Shown here: positions 44,402 to 55,925 of the stretch, in pieces
Layout: each line of letters begins with the position of its first letter
Position numbering within the stretch: position 1 is the stretch's first letter
Origin: Agrostemma githago
Lineage: Eukaryota > Streptophyta > Magnoliopsida > Caryophyllales > Caryophyllaceae
Length of the DNA stretch: 64,000 nucleotides
Direction of reading: 5' to 3'
NCBI GenBank assembly: GCA_958450325.1
Contig: OY288244.1
Location: 37,261,424-37,325,423 of the forward strand
Position numbers and translations under genes: made by a program
Notes under the pieces: model-generated
Told to the model about the DNA's origin: nothing
The model's database searches: none
Seen by the model: the letters and a program-made list of their open reading frames with translations, nothing else

Positions 44402-44819
44402 GGATAAGGGTGGCGAGATAATTTAGGAAATGGTTGACTTTTGATTGTTTTTTTAATTTTGTATTTGGGCGCAATCTTCTAGAAACGCATCAGGCTGATT
44501 TATGTGACGGATTCGTCTTTGACTGGGTTTTGACCCGGTCGCCAAAAGACGGTTTTTATTTTCGGTGTCGGTTTTGGCGCAAATTAGTCTTAACTTACTC
44601 GGAACGACCCACTGGGCCTGAATTTGAGGTCGGTTTTGAGAGATTTGTACTCCGCTAAATGTCCACGTCGGATATTATTGATTCCGAGCCCATATTCGAG
44701 TATACTAAGTCACGTTTGCGTCCGATCATCATCGGGTGTTTTGTCGGGAACTGCTATAGACACTAGCAGGCAAAATGCGAGTGTCTACACACCTGGCAGT
44801 CAAAATGCGGGTGTCTACA

Positions 44820-44833
44820 GAGCCCCCACTCTG
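44820..44833 (-). other. T2 polypurine tract
   Basis: Minus strand CAGAGTGGGGGCTC abuts the LTR start TGTAGACA. Confidence 0.85.
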
Positions 44834-45478
44834 ACTGAGGCTTGGACAGGGCAAAAGTCAGAGTAGCTACCAAGTCAATTAAGACCTGGTAGACTTTCGA
44901 TGGGGTCGTTTATAGTCCATTAGACTCGCGTGAAGGGCTCGCCAGCCATAAGATAGAGGTGATACCTGAGCTGATGACGATAACTCCGTGGGGAAATTCG
45001 GACTTGTCGTGTAAGTCCCGGGTGCGCCTATATGTGGGCCCATCCCATGAAAAATCGGGGAAGTGTCGCCTTCAGAGCTTCCGCTGGGGAGATATATGAA
45101 CTGTGCGGGCTTTTTTCTGAAGCCTCGAGTTGTACCTGTAACAGTTACATAAAGCTTTGCATGCAACATTTAGGCAAAACACGACTCGCGCTGGGGAATA
45201 AAAATATTTGGATGGCTGAAAAATTTTGGAAAATTTTAGAAAATATTTTTTTTTTGAATTTTGACAAGCCTGCTCGGGATGACTTAATTCCTACGTCCGT
45301 AGGAGAAGACAAGGGTCGGGCCTGTATGCTCTAGGCCCGCTTGGGCCAAGGAGGCACAACAGCAGGGGAGCTACCAGGGTTTTGATGTTATAAATATATC
45401 ATCCTGGTTTCTTCATCTTCACAATTCTCAAAACCTCTTCTTCTCAAGAAAACATTGCCTTTCTCAAGAAACTTAGCT
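44834..45478 (+). other. Region upstream of the T2 antisense gene
   Basis: No ORF of interest. A T-rich stretch (about 45220-45265) precedes the TATA box at 45389; the 5' leader of the antisense gene is about 60 bases. Confidence 0.6.
45389..45396 (+). promoter_or_regulatory. TATA box of the T2 antisense gene
   Basis: TATAAATA, 83 bp before the ATG at 45479. It points opposite to the LTR promoter and is followed by a C/T-rich leader typical of plant genes. Confidence 0.65.
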
Positions 45479-47053
45479 ATGGGTTTTGAGCGCCTAACTG
45501 GCATGTTGCAAGATTGGTCCCACCGTTTTAGGGATGCGAGCAAGGTAGCCTTAAAACAGTCAGGCATATTTCAATTGTTCACTTTCCGCCAGATGCTCGT
45601 GGACCGTCATTTTCTTGACGCTTGTCTGTCCTTCTGGGATGATACCTACCACGTTTTCGCTTTTCCTCGAGGCGAAATTTGTCCTCTCCCAGAGGAAATT
45701 GCTGCCATAGGAAGGTGGAACCCACTGCTCCGTCCCGCTGTCCCCTTCTCAGTTAGAGACCCCAGAAGGAAGTTACGAGAGTTTTTGGGGCTCTCCCATG
45801 CTGAAGTATCCCGTATGCTTGAAGGGGATACTGTTTCTTTGCTCGCCCTGGCTGAGAAGTTTATGAACCCATACGATATCCGGGTTTCGCCCATTCATAG
45901 TCGTAGGGCGTTCTCTTTCTGCATGCTTCATGTGTACGCCTTTGAAGGCCATATGGACTTGCTGTCTTGTATGGGCAGCGTTCGTCTTCTTGTCATTGCT
46001 GACCTGATGGAGACGGAATATAGTCCCGCATGGCTGATCGCGGGGGAGATCATTCAGGGCTTGGATAACTGCAAAAGGGATGAGTCAGCTCGTTTGACTG
46101 GGAGCACCCGCCTGCTGCAGGTATATCGCTTTTTTCTCTCTTTTTTTATATATTTTTTCGATTTTTCAATTTTTCGATTTTTTTCGATTTTTTTTTTCGC
46201 GTGCGATATTCTGCTACAGGGGGCACTCGACCGAGTTACCCCGGCACTCGATCGAGTGCCCTCGTGACGAGGCTACTGTTCTGTTTTGGAGGTGTCACTC
46301 GATCGAGTGACCCTGGCACTCGGTCGAGTGCCCTCAGGCGGATGTCTAAATCGCCCCGAGATCTCATGAGCTTTGTGTTCTTTTCAGCTTTGGCTATTTG
46401 AGTGGTTATCGATCATCGAGCCTCCTCCCAACCCGAGTCAATATTGGTTTAACCAAGCGATGACAAGGAGACGGCCTACCGACTCATCCTACCTTATTAC
46501 CCAGAAATATTGGGAGGAAGAATTATCATTCCATCGTGGTCCGTTGATTCGATGGGTGGTTCCAACGTGGCCCATTTACTCCTGGACGGGTTTGGCGCCT
46601 AGGGATAAGGCACGCTATCAGGTGATTTTGTCCCTTAGCCAGACAGTTCACCTTTATCCCGATCGCATACTCACGCAGTATGGGTGGACTCAGCGTATCC
46701 CGGAGATCGAGGCAGTTGTGAGTGAACCTACCCAGCTGACCGACATTATGTGTGATACTTGGATTCAGAGGTGGCATACCCGAGTCACTTGGTCCGTTCC
46801 CAAGTCGCTTCATTCCATCTGGGTGTCCCATTCTTACGAAAGGTGGACCAAAGCGGAGACTGCCGAAGCCCGCGCTGCCCTTAAGGTCGATGAGGCCTTC
46901 GACCTGCTTCGGCGAGAGAAGGTCAAGGATAACAGAGACTTCTTTGCTGAAGGGGAGACTCTAGCCCCGGTAGTCCGTCTAACGCCGGGTCAGAGAAAAG
47001 GAGTCAGGACTCGAACTGGGGGTCCAGTGCTAGAGGTGCTTGGGGGAGAGTGA
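45479..47053 (+). pseudogene. T2 antisense gene, plant-mobile-domain-like, two exons
   Basis: Exon 1 is 45479-46120 (214 codons from MGFERLTGMLQD) and exon 2 is 46388-47053, with a phase-0 intron between. The joined 435-codon product reads across the junction as STRLLQ-LWLFEWLS. Motifs resemble the plant mobile domain of transposon-linked proteins: LDACLSFWDDTYHVFAFP near residue 55, GEICPLPEEI, RRAFSFCMLHVY, WLIAGEIIQG, and in exon 2 YWEEELSFHRGPLIRW, DRILTQYGWTQRIPE, DTWIQRW. Compared with T1 the end is lost: a frame change at about 47030-47045 gives a stop, and the basic KGKGKMP tail lies out of frame up to 47310. It is encoded against gag-pol, between integrase and the 3' LTR. The function of such ORFs is unknown. 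Body is intact; the tail is damaged. Confidence 0.75.
46121..46387 (+). other. Intron of the T2 antisense gene (267 bp) carrying a four-dyad module
   Basis: GTATATCG donor after CTGCAG, a T-rich body and acceptor TTTTCAG. Dyads ACTCG-NN-CGAGT begin at 46225, 46246, 46297 and 46318 (steps 21, 51, 21; centres AC, AT, AT, GT). The intron is inferred from frame continuity and splice consensus. Confidence 0.7.
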
Positions 47054-47695
47054 GCCCCCAGACAGACTTGGAGAGGAGACCATGGCCCAGACTACCAATC
47101 CAGGATCGACTTGGTCCTAAGGATAGGTTGCCGGAGCAAATACGGGCTTGACTTGGGCCCGTAACAATAGCTGAAGATCCTCTGTGGAAGAAGAGGACTC
47201 GGACCAAGGAGGTTCCCGTAATCATCCGGGAATGCTCCCCCCCACCCCGGCTACCTCGGGCTCCACGAGACCCGAAGGACAAGGGCAAGGGCAAGATGCC
47301 CGGATATTAGTCTTCCTTATTATTATTTGGATATTATTACTATTTTTGTTGTGTTTGTTTTTTTTTTGTGGCTTTTCGTGGCTTTTTTTGTAGTTTGGAA
47401 TTACCGAGTTTATCGGTTTTTTGAATAATAAAAATATTTTATTAGTGAAACCGTTCCTGTCTTTTCGTTATTGCAGTGGTTGTGCCCTTTTGAGGGGCTG
47501 CCTAGTATCCACAGTTAGTGGAATCAAACCAAACGTAGTTCGGGCGTAGATTTTTTGCAATTTCGAAATACATCAAGACTATGAGTTCGAGATGCGCGAC
47601 AGTAGGATAAATAATCCTAACTTATTGACCTGCTTATAAATTTTGAAAAATGACTTTTTTTTTAGTAAATTTTGCAAATGACATTGAGAAAAAGT
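47054..47695. other. T2 region between antisense gene and pol stop
   Basis: First comes the out-of-frame basic tail of the antisense ORF (to about 47310), then AT-rich DNA with an AATAATAAAA run and the conserved block at 47476-47540. That block keeps GCCC-loop-GGGC and a CCAC-AGTTA-GTGG stem. The longer outer stem is weakened by a lost base. Confidence 0.65.
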
Positions 47696-50211
47696 TTAGG
47701 GGTAGTAGCGTTTCAGTTAGTCTAAGTTGGTCGGGTTGACAAATTCATTCCCGTCCAGGTCTGTCAGCATCACTGCTCCTCCTGATAGAACCTTCTTTAC
47801 CAGGTATGGCCCAGCCCAATTGGGTTTGAATTTTCCCCTTGGGTCAACCGGTAATAATGCCCGGACTGATTTGAGAACCAGATCTCCTTCCTTGATATTT
47901 CTGGGCCTAACCCTTTTGTTAAAAGCCCATTGTATCCTTTTTTGATATATTTGGATGTTATTGAGGGCCCGAGACCGTCGTTCGTCCAAAAGAACTAATG
48001 AGTCATATCGGACTTGAACCCAATCCGCTTCGGGCACTTGACTTTCTAGCATAATTCTGAGAGACGGCACCTCCAATTCGACCGGCTGGACTGCCTCCAT
48101 TCCGTATGTCAAATAATATGGAGTTGCCCCAGTTGCAGTACGAATCGATGTCCGGTACCCCCATAGGGCAAAGGGTATTTTGTCGGGTCAGTTCCGATAA
48201 TTATCAGGCATCTTTTTAAGTATGGTGACAATTGTTTAATTGGCAGCTTCTACCGCTCCATTTGTTTGGGGACGGTAGGGCGAAGATGTGTGCCTTTGGA
48301 TTTTGTAATTTGCTAGAAAAGTAGCGGTTTCGGCCTGGAAATGGGTCCCGTGGTCACTAATGAACTCGTGCGGGATCCTGTACCGGCATATAATCTTATT
48401 TTGGATAAATTTGGCAGCATGTTTGGCATTCAAGATCCGGTATGACTTGGCTTCGACCCATTTGGTGAAATAGTCGATAGCTACCAAAATGAAACAGTGA
48501 CCTCCCGTCCCAGAAGGATTTACCTTTCCAATTATATCAATCCCCCACGTCGAAAATGGCCATGGCGATGTCATGGTGTATAGTAGGGATGATGGCATAT
48601 GTTGAACGTTGGCGAAATTTTGACAGTTATGGCAGTGTTTGACATATGATTGACAGTCGGTTTCCATACTGTTCCAGTAGTATCCGAGCCTCATGATTTT
48701 TCGGGCTAGCATATGGGCGTTCATATGCGGGCCGTTTTCACCGTCGTGCACCTCGGCCAATACTTTTTCGGCCTGCGTTTTGTCAATACATAGGAGTAAA
48801 GCCCCATGTGCCGTCTTTTTGTATAACTGACCATCGTCCGTACGGATGAATTGGGTGGCCAATCTTCGCAGGGCTTTCTTGGCCCGGCTTTCAGTTCTCG
48901 GGGGATATTCTCCCGTAGTCAAATAGGTTAGAACAGCCTGGTACCAAGGTTCCGGATCAGTGATTTCGATATCTTGGATGGCGTTGACATGTGCCGGCTC
49001 GGACCGTCTTTCGACACAAATCGGCATGCTGGTCATATGATCCGGGATATTTAGTAAGGATGCCAATTTGGAGAGTGCATCCGCGAACTGATTTTCTTCC
49101 CGTGGTAGATAGATATATTCTACCTTCTGGAATTGCTTCTCTAGAACCCTTACTCGCGCTTGGTAAGGCACGAGATTGGCATTCCGAGTTTTCCACTTTT
49201 GAAGAGCTTGATTGATAACCAGAGATGAGTCCCCATGAACCCGGAGATTTGTAACTCCTAAATTAGCGGCGACTTGAAGCCCGTGGATGCATGCTTCATA
49301 CTCGGCCGCGTTATTAGTCACGTCGAAATCCAGTTTGATGGATAACGGCGTATGTTCCCCTTTGGGTGATATTAGGAGAATACCGACCCGAATCCTCGAA
49401 AGTTGGATGCCCCGTTGAAATATAAATCCCATGTTTCGGCGTCAGTATGGAATATATCTTCGTCTAGGAAGGACCAAGTATCGGTGTGCCCTTCTTCGGT
49501 TACGGGACTATCGGCAAGCAATTCGGCTACCACTCGGCCTTTGATAGCTTTTAGTGGAACGAACTTAAGGTCGAATTCTGCTAACATTAGAGTCCATCTA
49601 GAAATTCTTCCGTTGAGAACGGGCTTTTCGAAGAGGTATTTGATTGGATCCATTTTGGATAGTACCTGAACCTCGTAACTGAGCAAATAATGTCGGAGCT
49701 TCTTAGTGGCCCAAACAAGAGCTAAGCATGTCTTTTCGAGCATGGTATATTTGCACTCATACTCTAGGAATTTTTTACTGATGTAATAAATGGCTCGTTT
49801 TTCAGAATCGACTGTCTGGGCCAGCATAGCCCCCATGGCTGTCCCGGTCGTTGTCAGATATAACGACAGAGGCAAGCCGGGTTGAGGTGGCATTAAGACT
49901 GGCGGGGCAGACAGGACATCTTTAATTTTGTCGAAAGCAGCTTGGCACTTGTCATCCCACAGTATCCGTTCCCCTACTTTCAGCTTCTTGAAAATTGGTT
50001 CACACACCATGGTCAGTTTGGAAATGAACCGACTGATATATTGGACTTTCCCGAGAAATCCTCTTATTTCCTTTTCGGTTTTAGGAGGTTGCATCTCGGT
50101 AATGGCTTTGATTTTAGCTGGGTCGACCTCGATACCACGCTGGCTAACGATATGGCCCAGTAATTTGCCTGATGTTACCCCGAAACTACACTTTTGAGGG
50201 TTTAACCTCAT
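47696..50211 (-). pseudogene. pol: T2 pol 3' half: RT end, two RNase H domains, integrase
   Basis: Three frames cover it. 50211-49372 has the RT end (MRLNPQKCSFGV), the degenerate first RNase H and the start of the second, where catalytic Asp is Asn (YFNGAS). 49432-48236 has the rest of RNase H and integrase to NGAVEAAN, then an in-frame TAA. 48112-47717 has the integrase C-terminus (LTYGMEAVQPVELEV, KFKPNWAGPYLV), with further stops before it and after NPTNLD. Frameshifts lie near 49385-49395 and 50237. The H-H-C-C finger and first two catalytic Asp (WGIDII, FISDHG) remain. Confidence 0.87.
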
Positions 50212-53200
50212 GTTGTATTTACGCAGTCGGGTGAAGATTTTCTTAGGGCGGTAACGTGACCGTCCCGTTCTTTGGATTTTACGATCATATCGTCCACATA
50301 AACTTCTACTTCTATATGCATCATGTCAAGCAATAAGGTTGTAGCGGTTCGTTGGTATGTAGCCCCGGCGTTAATGAGACCGAATGGCATGACAGTATAG
50401 CAGTAAGTACCCCAAGGTGTAGTGAAGGTGGTCTTACCCATATCTTCTTCTGCCATCTTGATTTGATTGTACCCGGCATACCTGTCCATAAATGATAGAA
50501 GGGCATGATCGGCCGTGTTGTCTACCAGTATGTCGATGTGTGGCAATGGAAAGTCATCTTTTGGGCTGGCCTTATTAAGGTCCCAAAAATCTACACATAC
50601 CCGCACCTTGCCGTCCTTCTTGGGTACCGGAACGATGTTTGCGACCCAGTCTGGATATTCAGACATTTGTATGAAGCCGACTTTGAATTGCTTGTCGACC
50701 TCTTCTTTGACTTTGAGGGACCACTCGGGCCTCATTCTGCGGAGCTTCTGTTTCACCGGCTTACACCCATCCTTGATGGGTATACGGTGTTCGGCTATTT
50801 CCCGGTCTATCCCTGGCATGTCCTTGTAGGACCATGCAAAGACGTCTTTAAACTCTAGGAGGAGGTTCGTGAATTGTTGTCTCTCCTCGGGATCTAAGGA
50901 TAACCCTATCTTAAGCATTTGGGGCTCTAAGGTTGTTCCCACATTGATAGACTCGGTTTCCTCGATTATCGGGTCTCGGGATTTCCTCTGTTCTAGTTGC
51001 TCGATCAGATGCGGAGGTAAGGATACCTGTTCGTCGGGTTTCTCAATGTCATTGCACAAAATATTTCTGAAATTGAAAGTATTTTGAAAATAAGGCAAGT
51101 CGTAAGCAGAACGGTTATCGTTATTATTGATGGTAAACTTGGAAAATAGCTCAAAGAGAGCGGCCATCTGATCATTGGTCAGAGGCGGGATTGGGAGTGC
51201 TTTCGGGACAGACCCCGAGGCTCCAGTGGTAGTGACTACAGGGAGGGGGGTTACAGTTTGGACTCTAGCACCAGACCCCTTAGACTCGAATACAGACTCA
51301 GACTCTGACTCAGACTCGGACTCAGGCTCGGAATCGGTGTCCGGCATGTCTCCTTCACCGGTGGTCAGCTTGTAGACTCGGCCCTGGCCGTCGGTCCACT
51401 TGACGGTCTTCCTCCATGCTCTTTTCCCGGTGTCAGCACCGACCTCTGAGATCAACTTGGAAGGATCGAACCTGTTGCTTCGAAGGATCAGGTTCACTAA
51501 GTCTTCTTTAGGGGTCGGGACAACTTTGTCCTCCCCAAACAGGAGCCCCAGCACGGGCTCGGCATTGTCAGCACCCTCCTTGGATTCAGATTGGATGAGG
51601 GCGAATATGTCATCTGGAATATAGTTGCATTCCAGAGCTAATTTAGTCTCGGGATATGTGATAGTTGGTTGGTACAAACCAACTTGAACAGCCCCAAACA
51701 CTGGTGTGATGAAGTAGTCAGCCAACCTTGGGCTATAAGGGCCCAAGTAGGTACCCCTAATGGTGTTGCAGGCCTTCTCAATTCCTGCTCGGACCACATT
51801 TCCCGGGGTCAAGGCATACCTTAGGCCGAAGTGGGATTCCCCGTCATTCAGGACTTCAATAATCTTCCCAGCTGGAAGGTATGGCCTTGAAGTAGCCCCT
51901 GGTAGATACCCCAAATTTTGTAGCATCGTGTCGATGCTCGTGGTGAAATAGGGTCTAAAAAGGTATTCTTCCTCAATCATCCCCACAAAATCGAACCCCC
52001 AAAGGTCAGTGCGGCCCGTGGCGTTGCAGCTAGCCACGGTCATAGGGGTTGCCTCCAGAGTAATAATACTGTTTTGCAGGGGCATTTTGATCTTTCGGTG
52101 AAGAGTGGAGGACACTGCCTTTACAGCGTGAATCCAAGACCTTCCTAGGAGCAAGTTGAAAGAGGAGGTGACATCGATCACCTGGAACTCTAGCTCCTTT
52201 TCAATCGGACCCGTTATAATTGTCAGCTTAACGGCCCCAGAAACCGACTTTGGACTTCCATCGAAAGCCTGGATAGTTTGAGCAGTCGGTATGTAGTCGG
52301 CCTTGGGGATGCCGAGGGCCTTGGCAGTTCTTTGAGGGAGGACTTTCACAGCAGACCCGTCATCAACTGGGGCCATCGGGAGATACTTACCCCGGCAGAT
52401 TACCGTGATGTATAGGGCCAGATTATGAGAGGCCCCGAATGGTGATAGGTCCGACTCCGAGAAGGTGATTAATGGGCCTTCTTCCTTGGACTTGCCCTTG
52501 AGGTAAGGCATGATGGTGGCTACCATTTCAGTAGGGGTACCCTGGGAGTCGACCTTAATTTGATCGAGAGCCTTAGTAAGTGCCTCTCGATGTTCTTGCG
52601 AGTTAACCAAGAGTTGCCATATAGTGAGGTCAACCCGAGCCCTCTTTAGTTGTTTGACAAGAGGCGTGTCAGTGTTTGGCTCCTCAATGGCCTCTTCCGC
52701 CCTGGCAGGTTCAGCGACGGTTACCGGGACAGGGATGTCCTTGGAGCTAGTAGCTTGGAAGGAACGACCGGCATTGGCGAGGTGGTTACTGGCTAAGACT
52801 TTGGACTTAGCCTTCCGGATTTTTTCGGGAGTGATAGGGATAGCTTCCCCTTTGGTGAGGTACACATCCTCCTCATCATCGAACCAGATCCCATTGATTT
52901 GTGGGATGAAAGGGGAGATAAGGTGAGAACAATCGATCACTTCCCTGGTGAAGATAGCATGAGAGCTAAAGGGGTTGTCCTTGTTGCTTGGCTTATCCCC
53001 GGGTAATGGTATTTTCCCGCTCTCAATCAAATCTTGAATCAGATGCTTCAACTTCCAACATTTCTCGGTATCATGCCCATTGCCCCGATGATATTGGCAA
53101 TAGGCTTGGGCATTGTAGCTTTTGGAGCGTTTTTCAACTGGGACTTCGGGAGTTGGGCCTATCGGTTGGACCAGACCCTTGGAAGATAGCCTTTGCAAGG

Positions 53201-54143
53201 CATATGTATAGGTAGTCCCTATATCAGTGAACACCCTAGGAGGGGTATTCTTTTTGGACGGGGCATCTAGTAGATTAACCGCGTCAAAGATACTGCGGGC
53301 TGCAGCCGGGGGCTTGGCAGTGGACGAGGAAGCCCCTTGGTATCCCTTGCTAGAGGCCTTAGTAAAGTTCTCTAGTCTAACATCATCTTCAATTCTCATA
53401 CCCATTTCAGTAAGAGTGGTGAAATTGGGTATGACAGCATACCGAAGGTGGACCCGGTAGGAGGGGAGGAGATTCTTGACAAAGGCCTCCACTAAAGTCT
53501 TCTCACTGGGCTTATCGACCAGTTTTACACTTTCGGCCCTCCAGCGTTGAAGGTACTTGGTAAAGCCTTCCTTAGGTTCTTGGGCCATAACCTCTAGAGA
53601 CCGCATTGTGGTCTGGATCTCGGTGTTATCAGCATAGTTCCGAGCAAATTCCGTAGCCACATCATCCCAAGTTGGGTATTTCTTCGGGTCTAGCCTATAG
53701 TACCAGGCCCGTGGGTGCTTCTCAAGGGATGCAGCAAAAAGACTCTTGAACATTGAGGAGTCTACCCCTTTGATAGCCATAAATTCTTTGAAGGCCCGTA
53801 CATGTAGTAACGGGTCTTCGGTACCCTCAAACATGGGTAGGCCCGTGAGATTCAGGTTCGCGGGCAGCTTGTCACTCACCGGGGAATACTCCCGGCTATT
53901 TTCCCAATGGATATTGTTACTCCCAGTCAAATGAACATGTTCTTCTAGTCGGCGTACCGCGCTAACTAGTTCAGCTAGAGGCTCAGTAGCCTCGGTATTA
54001 GGAGTCCTTTGCTCCACAGCGGCCATGCGAGCAACAATAGCAACTTGACCAGCCCTCATTTCTGTAAGTTAGGCATTAATGTCGGTTTGTTTGGCGGCCA
54101 TGGCATCCACGGAGGCCTTCAGATTGTTCAGAGTTGCTTCCAT
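50208..54143 (-). pseudogene. gag-pol: T2 gag-protease-RT
   Basis: The ATG at 54143 aligns with the T1 gag start, but a TAA replaces a Gln codon at about 54070. From there a 1283-codon frame runs to 50208. It holds the gag core (FEGTEDPLLHVRAFKEFMA, FARNYADNTEIQ, LLPSYRVHLRYAV), knuckle YCQYHRGNGHDTEKC, protease (VDDGSAVKVLP, NLLLGRSWIHA), an acidic spacer (SESESESES) and RT (VCVDFWDLNKASP, normally FRDLN; YVDDM). A base lost near 50237 ends the frame. Gag, PR and RT are fused in one frame, in contrast to the broken T1 copy. Confidence 0.9.
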
Positions 54144-55044
54144 TTTGCGGCTGTGTCTGGTGGACGGTGGCCTGTCTGTAAGAACACCGCGCAATCAGAA
54201 ACCGAACCCGGACCTCGGAACCAAAGAAAGAAGAGTACATCCCGAGCAGGGAACAGACCCAAAAGACGACTTGACAAAGACTCCTAGACGGGTAACTCGT
54301 GAATAGTGGGCCTTCCTTAGGATTCGGCTATGTGGGCCGAGTCCTGCTCGAAAGAAGGTCCACGTGAGGTGTCCCCAGACTTTAGACTCGAGTGTGTAAA
54401 CGGACCCTCCTTTGTAGGAGTATGTCTTACGTAGGTGGGCCTGCCTTAGTCTAATAAGGCGAACTGGGATAGGGAAGAAACCCGTGATGTAAAATCGACA
54501 GAGTTCCGACGCTAAAGATTCAGACAACCTATGACACGACCCGACACTGCTAAATACGGGAAGTCCTAAGAAGTGGAAGGTTTGAAAAGGGGTTATTTTT
54601 GGAAATTCCGAGAAAACTCGGGGAAAGGGCCGATTTTTCAAAAATCAGAAAGTGTATCGGACCACAATTTTGAAAGTTTGAAAATATTTTTGAGTTGAAA
54701 AAATGGGCAGCATACCCGCTAGAAATAGGCTATTTTAAGTAAAAGTCAAGAGTCCTAAATTCGGTTGCTTCCTGGTTTTTGAAATTTGAACATTTTTGAA
54801 ATTTGAATATTTTTGAAAAGATGCAATTTTAGAAATGATGATTTTTGAAATGACACGGAAACCAAGTAGCACATAGTCAAGCAAGCATTATAACGACGCC
54901 ATGTATGCTTTACACTAAGTCTCGGTCGGTCTAAATGAGGTCTATACCAGTGCTCATAGTCTAGACGAGAAACGGGACGGACTTCCTAAGTCGAGTTGAG
55001 CTTAGAACATGCCGCAAAGTCCATACGAATCGACTATGAACACC
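54144..55044 (-). other. T2 leader, cut by A3
   Basis: Homologous to the T1 leader (32542 onward) up to the A3 LTR. No gene. ACACC at 55040-55044 is the expected left target duplication of A3. Confidence 0.7.
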
Positions 55045-55143
55045 TGATAAGTGTAGTTTGTAGTGCCTATTTCGTAGTGTTTTGGTCCCATTTTCCTTGT
55101 GGAATCGCTCCTTGGGAGCAATTTATGGGCTACTTATGCTTCT
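55045..55143 (+). repeat. A3: start of an Athila-like LTR, split by E4
   Basis: TGATAAGTGTAGTTTG onward, up to TTATGCTTCT; the LTR resumes at 63728. It is an A2-type LTR with small changes. Confidence 0.9.
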
Positions 55144-55674
55144 TGATCCGAATCAAGAAGCTACTAATCCGATTAAGGAAGTACTAAAGAGCTCAATGAA
55201 AGAATACTAGCTTCTACATAAACATAGTCCAGCTACATTAAGCACTAATAAGGGGTCGTCTTCAATTATGGAGCTAGCTCAAGTTTTAGCTGAATAAAGG
55301 AGCGAATATTCAAAGCAAAATGAAGACATTAACATGGGTTCACACTCATTCAAGCACGGGAAGTGTACTGAAGTTATGAAGGTGTTTAAGGCTGATTATG
55401 TTCACATGGTGAACACGACTAAAGGCTCCCTTGTTAGCCTTGTTTTTGGCTCCATGTTCACATAGATGCCGCGCCTCATTACTCGTTCAAGCTTTGTTTT
55501 CAACTCCATGTTCACATGGTGTGCCACGGCTGAATGCTCTTCATCAAGCATTGTTATTAGCTCCATGTTTACATTACTTTGTTATTAGCTCCTAGCTTTG
55601 TTATTAGCTCCTTGTTCACATAGATGTAGCTTTGTTTTTGTCACCTTAACCAGCCGGTTTAAGGGTCTCTTGTA

Positions 55675-55688
55675 GGCTATATATAGCC
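55675..55688 (+). promoter_or_regulatory. E4 LTR TATA box in a perfect 14 bp palindrome
   Basis: GGCTATATATAGCC is its own reverse complement. The 3' LTR has the same at about 63388-63401. Confidence 0.75.
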
Positions 55689-55925
55689 ATCTAGTTTAAT
55701 GAATAAGAGATCCAATTTGCATATCAAAAACCTGAGTAAAGCTAAGCTTTCTTTTACGTCCTTGTTGTTTACAAGACAAAGTCTAGAGTAAGTCGCGTTA
55801 CAAGCTCTAAACTCGCTATTTCAATCGAGTGTTTGATCTAGCAACCGCTTTGTTGAAGTATAGGTCTACTTCACCTAGCATACTATCCTTGGTTACGATT
55901 TATTCAACCTTAAAACTATCCTTTC

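Larger units (their letters stand above)
42183..44819 (-). repeat. Complete Tat LTR (2637 bp) shared by T1 and T2
   Basis: Plus-strand ends are TGTGGACA...TGTCTACA. On the minus strand it follows the T2 polypurine tract (44820-44833) and precedes the T1 primer site. It therefore serves as 3' LTR of T2 and 5' LTR of T1. It contains a TATA box (44261-44271), two dyad modules (43266-43372, 44295-44401), a TG microsatellite at 44100-44116, and a 30 bp near-duplication at its T2-side end (44771-44819). Confidence 0.88.
44820..55044 (-). mobile_element. T2: second Tat/Retand-like element
   Basis: Minus-strand order: leader (55044-54144), gag-PR-RT (54143-50208), RNase H and integrase (to 47696), antisense gene (45479-47053, plus), polypurine tract and shared LTR. 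The leader is cut by an Athila-like LTR at 55045, so its primer site and 5' LTR are off-window. Several stops and frameshifts make it inactive, though it is less rearranged than T1. Confidence 0.88.
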
